Source: Phanerochaete sordida (Eukaryota > Basidiomycota > Agaricomycetes > Polyporales > Phanerochaetaceae). From it: a DNA stretch of 64,000 nt. The notes beneath the pieces were generated by a model. That model was not told the DNA's origin and ran no database searches. It was given only the letters and a program-made list of their open reading frames with translations. The stretch spans positions 682,001 to 746,000 of the forward strand of contig BPQB01000005.1 of NCBI GenBank assembly GCA_019973155.2, written 5' to 3'. This document shows, piece after piece, positions 11,606-24,017 of the stretch. The stretch's first letter is position 1, and the number at the start of each line of letters is the position of its first letter. Made by a program: the position numbers and the translations under genes.

Positions 11606-14336
11606 ATGTCAAACCAGGAGCACTCGGTCTCTCCCCCGCCAGGCTCTGCCGCAAATTCTACCACAGGTGTCCGCCGACACCATACCATATCTGCCTCTTC
11701 ACGCAGCGCGCGCCCGACCTCGAAGTACCAGTCCCAAGACGATGAAGACGAGGAGCAAGAACAGGTCTGGGGCCAGGACGAGGTCGTGGACCAGGACTGG
11801 CGTGGCGGGATTGGTGCTGTTGGCGAGAAGTCTAGCCTCCATCGCCAGGCATCGTTGCCCACCAAGTATCACCGCGGTGAGACCACGCACGGCGTATCTC
11901 TCGTATCACTCTCTGACTGTCCGTAGCATTTGGTGGTCCCGGCCAAAGACAGCCCGGCAACTACACGCCGCGTACCCTGAACAGCCTCTCCGCCATCGCA
12001 GGCCATGAAGGCGATGAGGAAGATTGGGAGGACGCTATGAGGGGCTTCCGAAACGAAGAGGATGTCAGTCTCTCTTTTCGCTATGCATCCATACGCTGTC
12101 CTCATCGCTCATGTGCAGACCCTCTCCTCGTCTGATCACGGCCATCAAGAATCATCCGCCTCTCCCCTTTCCCCTCACTTCAGCGGAGGCGTCGGCCATG
12201 GACCGTCACCACCTCCGATGGACGCCGGGGTGAGACGTCACCAAAGTCTCAACTATCCGAACGCCAATGCGGCCATGCGGCGTCTTGGCTCTGGGCTGCG
12301 GCGCGCTGGAACATTGCAGGCCCCGCCGCTCAAGGGCCAGATGCAGCCATCGTACTCTGGTGCCCAGAGCCCTAGCCCCACCGGTGCGGACGAGTATGAC
12401 GACGACAACGACAGTATTCTCGCTCAGGAGGACAACGACTACTTCCATACGCCCTCTCAACAAGGCCAGGGCCAGTATCCTACGAGCCCTATCGGCAGAT
12501 CGTCTCCCTGGAGCACGCCTGGTGCGGGAAACGACTGGAGGACACAGTTGGCTGGCAACGCCAATCCCAATATCGGTGCTGCGCAAGGAGGCATCGATGA
12601 TGTCTCTCGTGCTCTGTCCTCGCTGGAGATCAGTCAGCAGTACGCTGCTGGGAATGCTGGGAATGGCTACCAGCAGGGTCAGTCAGCCTACCCTCCGCGG
12701 TTCAATCCGCCTAACAACTTTAACCTGAATTACCCAGGCATGCGCAACAGTGGCGGTGCGGGTAACAGCGCGTCGCGCAAGCTGCAACTGGTCACAGACC
12801 TCGATAACCAAATGCAGCAGGGGTCGATCCAGAGTGCCTCCGCGTACGTCCCCCCTATCGGCCACGGACTGCAGCAGGGCCAGAGCCAACGTCAAAACGA
12901 ACGGGACGAGCAGCCGCACCACCGGGAACGTTCCTTCACCGCGTCTGGTTCAGGACCGTGGGACAACAAGGATCGTTTTGTCGGCAACCGCATGTCCCAG
13001 CAGAATATGCACAATGTCTATCAAGGCAAGAACGGAAACGGAGGCATCCCGTCCACTTCTTCTCTTTCTTCTCAGTACATCAACAACCAAGGCCAGGCGC
13101 CACGACTCGGTCTTGCTTCCCAAGGCAACCAGCAAGCCTCCGAAGGCAGAGGCTCCTCGGGATCTAACCCCAGCCCTCCTGCAGACAACCTCATCACCTC
13201 GCCTATCGACGTTCCCACTCTTATTGCCACCAAGGGTTACAACCCTGCCGACTTTGATACACGGCCCCTCTTCGTGAGTCACTGATTCTACAATAATATG
13301 TAGGTTTGCTTCACACGCTGACCCCGCGTTCTCCTGATAGGCACGATACTTCGTGATCAAGTCATACACGGAGGATGACGTACACAAGTCGCTCAAGTAT
13401 GAGATCTGGTCCTCCACCGACCCTGGGAACAAGCGTCTGGACAAGGCCTTCAAGGAGAATGCGGGAAGGGGCCCGATCTATCTTTTCTTCTCCGTGAATG
13501 CCAGTGGACACTTCTGTGGTATGGCGGAGATGCTCACCCCTGTACGTGCGCTCCGACAGCAGTGTCCGCCGCACGCTGATAGTCTTCCTGTAGGTCGACT
13601 ACACCCGCAGCAGCACTGTCTGGGCCTCCGACAAGTGGAAGGGTGTCTTCAAGGTTAGGTGGATCTTCGTTCGCGACGTCCCCAACTCGAGCTTGCGCCA
13701 CATCCGTCTCAAGTACGTGCGCGATAATTGTCCCCGTTTCACCCCGCTGACCGTTCTCTAGCAACACGCAAGAGCGGAAGCCAGTGACCAACTCGCGAGA
13801 CACGCAGGAGTTGTTGCCGGAGGCTGGACAGGAGATGATGCGGATCTTCCACTCACATCCTGCTCGTACTTCCCTCCTCCAGGACTTCGCCTTCTACGAG
13901 GTAGGTTTCATTCATGCAGCAAAGGGTCAAGTACTGATCCAGCACATAGCTCCAGGCCATGCAGAAGGAACAGCAACGGCGAATGCAGTCTGGAACGTCG
14001 TCGCCCGACCACAATAATTCTGTCCAATCGTCGAACATGACCTCCCCTGTCCTCGGCAACACCGCTCAACAGCACCCCTTCGCCATGTCCAACCCTGCTG
14101 CCCTTGCATATGCTGCCCAGATGGGTCTCACCGGCATGAACATGAACAGCATGAACCCGGGCATGAACATGGGCATGGGCATGGGTATGAACCCTATGCT
14201 GCAGATGCAGATGAACATGGGCGGCATGGGCAACGCGTTCGCCAACCCGCATACGCTGCAAAGCGTCATGCGCAACCCGAGCCCGGCACCCATGGGCGGC
14301 CAGAACTACATGGGCATGGGTGGCATGGGCTTTTGA
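11606..14336 (+). CDS. YTH-domain m6A RNA reader (Pho92/Mrb1-like)
   Basis: Likely binds N6-methyladenosine in mRNA. Seven exons (11606-11876, 11927-12063, 12119-13273, 13341-13541, 13594-13712, 13762-13900, 13950-14336) give 802 residues. The first 500 residues are low-complexity, rich in Ser, Gln, Asn and Gly. The YTH domain spans roughly residues 520-675: [69 protein letters not shown]. The Trp of IWSST and both Trps of VWASDKW match the three cage residues of YTHDF proteins, so methyl-base binding looks intact. The tail is Met/Gly/Asn-rich. MSNQEHS was chosen as start; an in-frame Met lies 219 bases upstream, inside what looks like leader sequence. Confidence 0.92.
14138..14335 (+). repeat. 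Met/Gly/Asn-rich codon repeat
   Basis: Irregular repetition of ATGGGC and ATGAAC units inside the last exon of the YTH gene, giving [14 protein letters not shown] protein. It lies downstream of the reader domain and is likely disordered. Confidence 0.75.
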
Positions 14337-15034
14337 TCGCTCCGTCGTCGGCCGCTAGAGCTCGAAAGTTCGCTGGGACGAATAGACTCAAACTGGATTT
14401 GCTCAACGCTTGGTAACGTATAGCACTAATGCTCCGTCATGTTATTTCGCCCCTCTTATCGTGCCGTATATTCTCATATATCGTCGATTGTAACGCCAAA
14501 TTGCTCGCAACGCTCCATTTAACGACTCCTTCCACTACTCTGCTGTAGCCTTTCCATGCTATGTCTCCCATTAATCACGACTCCCCCACGTTCTTGGATA
14601 GCACCATCGTCTCGGGTATTTCGTGTCTGGCCTCCCCCTTCGTAGTTACGTGCAGGAACGGACGGTGAACGGACGGTCGGACAATCGAAGGTTCGCTCCC
14701 CTGTAGTTTGTCCTGCTATGTCGCATACATCACAGTGTAGTCTCAGTTCTTGTGTCTGTACTACGTGTCTGCCTTTCTGCCGAATGCTAATTTACCGGTC
14801 GACGTCAACTGTGGGAAACACGCTATTTGTGCGCGCCCGCCGCGGAGTTGAGGCCTAATCGATGATGTAGAGATGTAGGTCTACGGTCTCGTGCTGGCCT
14901 TGTACTGATTCCTCACCATCTTCGCAGACGACCAAGGAGTCACGACGATAGCTTGTGAGCCCTGCTGCCCTAGACATCCATCTACCGCGCGCGTGAGAGC
15001 TAAGCGTAAACATTAACGACAGAGCGTGCACAAT
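14337..15034. other. Intergenic, no supported gene
   Basis: Holds the 3' end of the YTH transcript and the promoter of the next plus-strand gene. No frame with domain content and no RNA gene signature was seen. Confidence 0.5.
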
Positions 15035-16823
15035 ATGCCTATTTACTATTATCAGGTGGCCGGCTGGAAGTCCCATGTAACGTGAGCGGGCTTCCAGGTT
15101 CGCTTCCAGACACTCACGCGCACGGACCGTTTCAGGCGGCCGCATGGCAAGTACATACCGCGGCCGACCGAAGAGGTTGCGCACATCCTCTGGGACTACC
15201 TTGCTGAGGACGGGCTCCTCACCCTGACGCTCGGTGAGCGCCGCGATTGCGGGCCTCGATGCCGCTGCATAGAGGTTGCTGACCAGACGGCCGCACAGGC
15301 ATCGCGCCCTGCGGCGCGTCGTACCTCCTCGTGGCAGCGACGCCAGATCTGAACGCGGAGCTTCGCAGGCTCTTCCAGGGCAGCGCGTGGCCCGCGACGC
15401 GCTTCGTCGCGCTCTCGCCCGTCGAGTTTCGCACGGCCGACGCGCTGCATGCGAAGCTCAACCGGCACCAGCAGAAGAGCAAGGGCAGGAAGGGCCGGCG
15501 CAACGACGAGGACCGCGATCTCAGCCAGGCGAACACACACTACACGACTGGGCGGCCGTTTGACGTGGTCTCCCAGGACGGACGCGACAGAGCCTTGTTT
15601 GAACACCACCGGTACGCGTGCTCTTGCTGTGCAGAGACAGGCAGACGTGTTTTGAACTGGTTACAGCGTGTTCTACCGCCTCTGTCGCGCGTCCGTCGAC
15701 TCGGCAGAGTATAGCGTCCAACGCGTGCCTTTCTTCGACAACATTCGCGCATTATCGTTCGCATGCACTATCCACGAGCCCAGCAGATGGCGAAATGACG
15801 AGGAAAGGAGAACAAGTCCTGTCATTCTCGACCTCGGCCTCACAGAATGGATACTCCCAGCCAGTTCCATGGACATGACCGCCGAACGCGATGAGTATTA
15901 CACCGTTCAGCCAAGGGCTCTCCTCCAGAACCCTGGGCGCACACGTGGGGTACGCACCCTTTGTCTCCGCCAGCCCGCGCACGCTCATTCGCAGCCAAGA
16001 AATACATGTACGGGGAGCCTCAGCCCGTGACAGACGACGTCCTCCGCGAAAAGCTCGCGCAGACGTTCGCTCGCAGGCTCGACGCGCCGATGCTGCTCTT
16101 CATGCACAACGCCGACGACGCCCTCGACGTCCTGCGCTTCTACGGCGTCGACACGTCGGACTGGACGACCCACTTCGAGCCCGTCGTCGGCAGAGACGTC
16201 TTGGCTGTCAGCGCGCGGCATCCCTTGAAGAACACAAAGGACGAGCCGGACGTCCGTGGGCGATACGACAGCCAGCACCGCGCACGCTCAGACCGCTCGC
16301 GCTCGCCAACACGCGGGGCACACGCGCCGCGCGCGCGCTCGCCACCGCCGCAGACGAGCCGGCATCCCGTATACGTTGTCGATATTGCGGCGCTGAGCGC
16401 GACGATGCGGCGCACGCCGGCACCGCCGCACGCGCCCGTGCAGCAGCTCGCGGATGCGCTCGGCGTGGCGCTCGACCCGCCCTTCCCGGCGGGACAGTGG
16501 TGCGCGGGCAACGAGTCTCGGTGAGTCTGTCTGGGACGGAGATGCGGGCTGAGGCTGATGTGTGCGACAGGCTCGTCGCCCTCATTTGGTGCGCGCTCGC
16601 GGCGGGGAACGCCATCGACGAGCAGTACCTCGAGATGCAGGCCCAGATGAACCGTCCTATCCCGGCTCCCGAAGTGCAGGCCCCACTTGCGGCTGCCGCG
16701 CCTCCGGGGAAGTGGGACGATGATGTGGACCCGAACGACGTCGTTGCTGCTCAACCGCCCCCAGGGCAACGCCCGAACAACCCATACGATGACTTCGAGA
16801 GCGAAGACTTTGAGGAGTGGTGA
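15035..16823 (+). CDS. Gfd2/YDR514C-like RNase H-fold protein
   Basis: Uncharacterised fungal family with a ribonuclease H-like domain; biochemical role unknown. Proposed exons 15035-15055, 15098-15233, 15299-15611, 15667-15944, 15995-16520 and 16571-16823 give 508 residues. It starts MPIYYYQVRFQT and runs through LAEDGLLTLTLGIAPCGASY. The candidate nuclease core spans about residues 160-330: VPFFDNIRALSFACTIHEPS, VILDLGLTEWILP, a loop with KKYMYGEPQPV, PMLLFMHNADDALDVLRFYG, and later HPVYVVDIAALSA. The C-terminus is acidic and Pro-rich (DDFESEDFEEW). The first intron (42 bases, GTGGCC donor) and the donor near 15945-15950 are uncertain; the latter could be GTGGGG or GTACGC. Family call is by pattern, not by search. 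Confidence 0.6.
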
Positions 16824-17231
16824 CCCGCCGCGCAAGCGTGGAGAAGTGCCAGTAATACGTTGGTCGTGTTCCTTCAACGAATGTACTAGTCTGTCTTATC
16901 TGTTCTACGAGACCGGACGCGCCTAGCGCGCGAGCAAAACAGCTGCGGACGACGCAGTCGTACGAAAGGGCTGGATAGGCAAGAAGTAAGGGTATGATTG
17001 CGTGAGGACACGCATAAACGGTACAAGGGAGGAGGTAGCACAAGACGGAGAGGGTGGTACAGGGAGAGGGTATCTCGAAGATAGAAGTAGATAGCAAACG
17101 AATATAGACGAGCATACGCTAGGGAACCTCGAAGGATCGGACAGGCAGTTCGGAGACGTCGCCCTGTGATCGTTTTTATCAGCACAGGGCAGACGTCTCG
17201 CACAGCCTCAACGAACCCTCGTCGCAAATAT
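16824..17231. other. Convergent 3' region
   Basis: About 400 bases between the stops of the RNase H-fold gene and the Ca2+/H+ exchanger. Nothing beyond presumed 3' UTRs is visible. Confidence 0.5.
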
Positions 17232-19189
17232 TTACGAGACCCAGACTGCAATACCGTGAGTGGGAGCATTGCCAGAGGAAGATAGCGCACGTACAAGCAA
17301 GCGCAACGACGCAGTAAAGGGTGATAAGCATGATGCCTTCCATGTAGTTTGACTTGCCGTCTTGGATGAGGAAGTTGACGAGCAGGACGGAGACGAACAA
17401 CACGATCGTCTCAAAGTCGGCGAAAAAGAGGGTGAGGTCGTGGTGGGTAATCCACCCGACGATAACCAAAAGGGGCACAACGAAGGCGGCAATTTGCTAG
17501 CGGTCCCGTGCTCAGCGGCGCGCAGCAACGGCAGATGACGGGGACGTACAATCGAGCTGCCGACACAGATGCCGATAGTGAGCTCCATCTTATTCTTCAT
17601 CGCCATCCAGACGGAAGTGACGTGCTCCGCGGCGTTCGCCTGTGGGGCACGATCAGTATACACAGGCATCGATATGGGTCCACCGAGGCAAACATACCAC
17701 GATGGGAAGGAGAATGAGACCGATGAACGCCTTCGGGATGCTGTATCGCTCCGCGGTCTCCTCGATTGATGCGACGACTGGAGGCCAAATTTAGCTCCAC
17801 TCGGAACGTAAGTACGTCGGTAACTCACGATAATCAGCACAGAAGGAAGTGACGACGGTGACGGCAAGAAGGCTAAGCGAAGTCAGTATGAGTGACGCGT
17901 TAAGCGCAGCGCGAGTTACTTACCTAACACCAGCAGCGGGAACGTTCATAAGAGGAGTCTCGACCTCTGTGCGGCTTTCGTCCATCGGCTTAAACAAGTG
18001 AGAGTGCGATCCAAGCTACAACGAAATATGAGAAGAGGATAGGGAGCCGCTGCCAAACTGCCTACCTGGAAGTAAAGGTAGCCAATATACACGAGCAGGA
18101 GCAGGATGGCGGTCCCACGGGAGATAACCTTCAGACCGTATTCGGCACGGTCGTCGAGGTCGCTGCCGTCAATGATCTGCAGAGTTTTGTTGAGTAGCTC
18201 TGGGGTGTCGATGCCGGAATGGACCGAGGCACTGTGGTAGGCTGCCGGGATGACAAGGGCTGCAGGACAAAAGGCATTGAGTATGTCAATGGGCGCGAAT
18301 GAAAGTGAACTTACTGATGCAGGCCAAAGTCATGAGCTGTATGTAGGTGAGTTTCATGCGGAGAAGAGGGTGGAGGAGAACATACAGAACTCGCGCTGCG
18401 TAAAGATAAACTTCGTGAGTCGCTACAAGTTACCGCAGGACAATATTGCTCACGCTTGCGCAGCAGTAGCCTGGAACGTGCTCTCAGACTGTACACATCC
18501 GCCTGAATTATTGTTTGTGAGAGACGGACAAGGGAGATCCTGATGCGCGCACCTGCAAAGAACGAACAGCCGAGCACCAACAGCAAGTTCGACAAGATAG
18601 ACCCGAGCAGCTGCGTTCCGGACTTAGTCTCAGGACAACGAAAACAAGTTCGGCCTGCGTACCGACGTCTGCACAATGCGGAGCTCGCCTGAAAGCAGCC
18701 ATTAGGCGGACGGCCTCACACTGGAGTGTCACACAGCTCACCTTGCATCAGGGCGGCAATTCCGACGATGATCTCGACAGCGTTGCCAAAAGACGCGTTG
18801 AGGAGACCGGAGAGCGTGTCTCCGAGCTCGAGGGACATCTGCTCGGTGGCAGTCCCCAGCAACTGTCACACAAAAATTTCAAGACGCGTTCCGCCGGCGA
18901 AGATAGACGAACGTACCGCAGCGAGCGGCATGATGGCTATGAAACTGAAGGCGAAGCGGTACGCCGCATCCCAGTTCGAGTAGTGCGCGACCGCGCTGAG
19001 GGGCACAAAGACGAGGAGGATGTTCAGCCAGGAGCCAAAGAGAAAGTATCGGTATGACGCGAGCCAGGAGGGCTGTCCTTCCGCCTTGAGAACGTGCATG
19101 ACCCTATGGGTAAACGGCTCGCGGCTGGGACTGCCATTTCCGTTGACCAGCGGGGTCCGTTCGTTGACGTGGGTTGGTAGGTCGGACAT
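17232..19189 (-). CDS. VCX1: Vacuolar Ca2+/H+ exchanger (VCX1/CAX type)
   Basis: Moves Ca2+ into the vacuole in exchange for protons. Fourteen exons give 424 residues (yeast Vcx1 is 411): 18917-19189, 18742-18862, 18663-18688, 18553-18610, 18454-18502, 18386-18395, 18315-18336, 18066-18259, 17924-18015, 17829-17872, 17698-17777, 17550-17639, 17295-17496, 17232-17245. Both CAX repeats are present: GLLNASFGNAVEIIVGIAAL in the first half and LLPIVANAAEHVTSVWMAMK in the second, with about 11 hydrophobic segments between. The start is MSDLPTHVNERTPLVNG, a typical cytosolic tail. Several exons are tiny, including one of 10 bases that encodes part of AASS; phase and protein alignment both require it. 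Confidence 0.93.
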
Positions 19190-19398
19190 GACGGTCGGTG
19201 TAAAGGAGCCTCCTGAGGCTCGGGAGTATAAGAGGGTGGCAGAGCCAACACGTTGAAGGCCAAGGTTGAGCGGATAAATGTAGTTTACCCGGCACCATTA
19301 CCGCACAGCCCCGGCGCCTTTTACTACTTACCGCTCCTACTTACCCGTTCTATAAGCACACGCTATTCCAACTCTAATCTATGACGCTCTTCATTACT

Positions 19399-20216
19399 CT
19401 ATTCTTTCCCGACGTCGTCCACATTCTCTTCGACGAGCTCGACGTCCAGGTGCGTCCGGTCCGCAAATAACAGCACGGTCCCCTTCCCGTCCTGCCCCAC
19501 CTCGACGACCGTCACCGACGCGTTCGGGAACCTGTATCGGCCGACGTGCACCCCCTCCGCGAGCTGCAGCTTCCGGCTCTCAATAAGATTCTGCAGCATG
19601 ACGTGAATCAGGCCGCCGTGCGAGACGACCAGGACGGTTTCCCCCGGCGACTCCTCCGCCGCCGCACCGCCTCCAGCGTTGCCCGGCCCTGCCCGCGCGG
19701 CGCAGCGCACAATCGTGTCCTTCCACCACTGGTCCGCGCGCTGCATGAACGCGACGGCGCTCTCCATGTCGCCCGGGAGGTCCCCGCGCCACGCCGCGAC
19801 GCCCTGCCCCTGCATGCTGCCCATGTGCTGGCCGTGCCCGCCGCCGTCAGCGCAGGTTGCGGCCCCGCAGGAGCAGCAGGCGACGCACCCGTTCTCGCAG
19901 CGCCGCGTGCGTCTGCAGTGCCACGCCGGGGTGCTTCGCCAGGATGGCCTCGGCGGTCTGCGTTAGGGCGGGCTGTGTCAGCTTATCCATGGTGCGCGGT
20001 TTTCGCCTGGCTTGGCGACCTGCGCACCTTCACCGCGCGCCGCAGGTCGCTCGAGTGCGCGGCCGTGAAGCGCACGTTCTCGAGCGCGTTCGCGGTCAGC
20101 TGCGCCTGCTCGATGCCTGCCGCGTTGAGCTCGGTGTCGAGCTGCCCTTGCATGATTCCCTCCCGGTTCTCCTGGGTCTCGCCATGTCGGATGATGTACA
20201 CGGTGACCTTCCCCAT
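19399..20216 (-). CDS. Histidine phosphatase (phosphoglycerate-mutase-like)
   Basis: Member of the histidine phosphatase superfamily; substrate unknown (a sugar phosphate or small phosphoester is likely). Three exons (20028-20216, a 93-base middle exon near 19877-19983, and 19399-19827) give 236 residues. The catalytic RHG motif is in VYIIRHGETQENREG near residue 10, followed by the typical QGQLDTELNAAGIEQAQ and SSDLRRA. The second active-site His is in VLVVSHGGLIHVML in the last exon. MGKVTVYIIRHG was taken as start although an in-frame Met lies 96 bases upstream. Resembles fructose-2,6-bisphosphatase and Pho-like fungal homologues in general pattern only. Confidence 0.85.
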
Positions 20217-20559
20217 CGTGGACGAATCGATTGGAAGGAGGACAAGCCCCGCTGCGCACAGAAATGCCCCGCACGTTGCTGCTGCGGGATTCTCCGGTGG
20301 GCCAAGGCACACTGGCGGGAACGTTGCACTGCGAGGCTACCATAACCTTGTACATACCATCCTACATAAACAAATGGAGCCGTCCTACTTTTTCCTACAC
20401 ATATATCTACTGCAATGCACACAACTGTCCTTGCCATCCTTCTCAGCAGCAGTATATACGCAGTCCATACAACCCACCCGATTATGTCACCCGTTCCATT
20501 ATTTGAATACAAGTCGTTTCGTAGACATTGCAAGAATGCGTGGCGGGCACCGTCTTTGC
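20217..20559. other. Intergenic, no supported gene
   Basis: Contains the promoter of the phosphatase gene and the 3' end of DOA1, both on the minus strand. A short AT-rich patch near 20390-20510 is seen; nothing else. Confidence 0.5.
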
Positions 20560-23500
20560 TCAGAGTATGCTGTTGATCGCGCGGCACATGGACTCGATCC
20601 TCTCCTCGGGGAACATGCGGCTGACGGCAGCCATCGCCTCCTTCGCCTGCTTGATCTGCGCAGGTTCAAGTGGGGGCTGCCCGTGACGAGCCGTGTACGC
20701 CTGACACATGTCAGACATGGTCCGCACAGGGTCCAGACATGAAGCACACTCACAGTATTGCCCAGGGCGACTACCAAGCGGTAGGCGGGCTCCGAATCTT
20801 GTCGCTCCTGCTCTAGGCCCTGCAGAGAACGCGGCATTAGCGCACCGCACCCTATACGGGCAGATAGGCCCAATCAAGGCTGTGTACGTACCTGCAGAAT
20901 CAAGGTCACCTGTCGCTGGCGCAGCCGAGGGTCCAGCCGTTCTCGGAGAGCGACGCAAGACAGACTACACGGTAACGACGAGCCGGTGAGCCGACAAAGC
21001 CTGCGCACTAACATGTGCGAACTTACTTGAACAGTAGGGTACCGAGCGCTATCCGAGCGGCCCTGGAAAGCATAGGGTACACCGCCTCCTGTAGCCGTTG
21101 CAGGATCTATACAGCCGACGGTCAGAACCCCGTCCTTAAAATGGAGCGTCGGGCTTACCTCATCGACCCAAACCCCGTCACCGAGGTTTGTGTCATCCTG
21201 GAAGGCGTTGGCGAGGCCACGCATGAGAAGCAAGATGTTCGTGTCGCGCGACCGATGCGTTGACCCCCACTCTTCGGACCATTCCGCCTGTTTGAAGAGG
21301 GTCTTGAAGAAGTCTTGTCGGAAGACGGTATCGGAGTATGCGGTACTGCAATAGCCGATAATGAGTCTACACAGGTCGATGACTGTGGACAGCGTAAGTA
21401 TGCTGAACGCGGGAATGGTTAACGTTCATGGACCTGGACGTACGCGGGAAGCGGGAGCTTGAGGGCCAGCGCTGCAGAAGAGAGACAACAGCTTCTACGT
21501 GTCCTCTCTCGACTGGAGGAGCCGTTATGGGTGACTGGCCGGTTACGGCTTGCTCGAGATACAAGAATGTTTCCTCCAGGAGGCTTCGCTCGTCAGGGTA
21601 CATGACCAAAGTCGCTGTTGACTTCCGTGACGCGATGAGCACAGGTCGAAGAGTGATACGACTAGCACTCACAATCTCATTTTGCAAGTCCTGGTTGAAC
21701 TGGAAGAGCTTATTCTGCATCGCAGGCACGTTCGCCTGTTTAAACGACAGTGTTCCCCGCTGTTATCGCAAAATCAGCGTCCAGTGGACTGTGAGACGAT
21801 GATGAACAAGCTTACAACGGGAAGCGAGTAGCGCGACTTGGACGGTGACGAAGGCGTTGGGATAGCAGGGGTGACTGGAGTGACGGGTGTGGCTGGAGCT
21901 GCAGAGCCAGAGTATCTCGACCCGCCTGTCCAGGGATCCCCTACCGCTGCAGGTGCTGGAGGCGGTGGCGCAGCATTCTGCGGAGCAGCAGCCCTATATC
22001 TCGACGCCCCTGGCGCAAACGTCAGTCAGCACGAGTAGGAAGGGTCAGCTCGAGATAAATCACCTGTGAAGGGGTCCATGTAATCCTGTCCACCGCCAGA
22101 CGAAGTGTTCTGGGACGCCTGGTAGCGAGAAGCACCTGTTCAAATCATCGGTCACATGCGTATATGCTGACAACTTCAGTCTGAACGAACCGGTGAAAGG
22201 ATCGACAAAGTCGTTACCACCTGAGTTCAAGTTCACGCCCTGAGTGTTCTTCTCGATGAAGCGCACGACTTCATCGAGGTAACTGAGGGGAAGTTCGTTA
22301 TTCTGTAAGAAGCGTTGCGCTGCAGTGTACGGGTTCTCTGAAAAGAATGCTCTGCGTAAGCATCACTCCGATCTGGGACTTCGAGATGTGAGCTGACCGT
22401 TTGCGTTGAAAGGAAGCTTGAGCGGCGGCACTCCGTCCTGCACATCGACGTCGAAGACGTAATCGTACTCCTTCCCTTGATAGAGCTGCTTGCGGCCCGA
22501 GCCGACGGCATCGACCACATCGCCAATCTTCTGCCAGGCCATGCTCGCGGTGTCCCACTGTATCGTGTATCTCGATGAGCTCCACTTCGGGAGGCTCGTG
22601 ATCTCGACGCACCTGGTGAGCTTCGACCAGGCCGCCTCGGCGTATCATCTTCACCTCACCAGCCTTCTTGCCTGCCGTTTCATGAATACGACGATCCTGG
22701 ACAAGTGATCTCACGTGCCGCCAACTTACCGGGCTGCAACAAGGCCTCCTCTCCAGGCAAATCGGACTTGTTCACGTCGCCGACTTGCTGAGATGGCAAA
22801 GCGCTCGCTGCGACGCGTTCGTCGTACCCCTTGAGCTCCTCAGCAGAGGCCCACCGCTCTTCTGATGCGCTCCAGACCCGGACGATGTTGTCGCTGGCGC
22901 CGGTCACGAGATCGCCATTCGGCATCGCCGACACTGTCCAAACGGACACCGCAGGGTGGACGATGGTCTGGACGCATTCGCCATCTGGGTGGCGTCAGTC
23001 GATTTGGATATGTGAAGCTCTGGGGGCCCGACGCACCCTGCCAGATGCGCAACGAGCGGTCTTCGCCCGTCGAAGCGAGTCCGCCGTTCGGCAACAGCGC
23101 GAGACTGTAGACAAACGACGTGTGTCCGGACAGGGTGTATACGACATCGCCTTCGAGGGTCCAGACGCGGATCTCGCTGTCGTTCGAGCATGAGGCGAAG
23201 CCGATTTCTGGGATGGCCACGAGGCCGCGGACAGCTTGCGTATGCCCGGTGAATGTTCGTATCTCCTTGTGGGAGTGCCAGAGCTTGATGGTGTTGTCCG
23301 CGGAACCTGAGGTCGCCTAAACACCGCCTCTCTGGGGCATACGAGCGCGATGACGCGTACCTGTCAAGTACTGCTCCGTGTCGAGGGCGAGCACGGCCCA
23401 CACAGCCTGAGCATGGCCGCGGAGCTCGTAGAGCTCAGCCCAGTTTCTCCAAACTTTGGCCGTCCTGGCGAGGGCGGTCGGACGAGAGCATCACGTCATA

Positions 23501-24017
23501 GAAAAGAACACGCACTGATCCCACGATCCCGATATAATCGTCCCGTCAGGCAAAGCGTGCAGGGCGCAGACGTTTTGCTGGTGTCCTATGAGCGTGAAGG
23601 ACGGCTCGCCGCGGGTCGCCGAGAGCGCGAAGATGTTGATGAGGCCATCCTGGCTCCCGGTGACGACGTAGCCTTGCGCGGGCTTAGCCCACCTTCATGC
23701 GCGCACGGTTGGACAGCGTGAACGGCGCTCACCTTCGGGGGCGTCCGCGGTGGGTGGGAGGTACGTCAGCGAGTTGACGAATTTCGAGCCTGGCCTGAGG
23801 ACGGAGGCCTGGGCGAAGGGCGTGGCAGGCGACTGGCGAGACCACGTTATCGAGGTAGTGTCGCGGCTTGCGGAGAGAATGAGGTCGTCCCTGGGGGACA
23901 CGACGGCGCGGACCTGTGGTGAGCGGTGAGCAAGGCTGGCAGGGGGAAGGGGTGTCTGGAGAGTCGACAGACATCAGAGGAGTGGCCGGACAGAGACTGC
24001 GATAGCTTGTAGGGCAT
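20560..24017 (-). CDS. DOA1: Ubiquitin-homeostasis factor Doa1/Ufd3/Lub1 (PLAA)
   Basis: Binds ubiquitin and Cdc48/p97 and keeps free ubiquitin levels up. Many short exons; about 850 residues. The N-terminus MPYKLSQSLSGHSSDV opens a seven-blade WD40 propeller (for example SRDTTSITW, GSWDQTAKVW, GSADNTIKLWHSHKEI, SNDSEIRVWTLEGDVV, STGEDRSLRIW, GASDNIVRVW). Next is the PFU ubiquitin-binding domain (GKEYDYVFDVDVQDGVPPLK, LPLSYLDEVVRFI), a Gly/Ala/Pro linker with two DPFTG repeats and DPWTGGSRY, and a C-terminal PUL armadillo domain (YPDERSLLEETFLYLEQA, NILLLMRGLANAF, YRLVVALGNTV) ending RIESMCRAINSIL. All three domains of the family are present in order. The exact exon borders in the PUL part were not all fixed. 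Confidence 0.93.

Noticed and set aside
16140..16877. 245-codon minus frame opposite the RNase H-fold gene
   Set aside because: Runs antisense through exons with consistent plus-strand splicing and has no domain.
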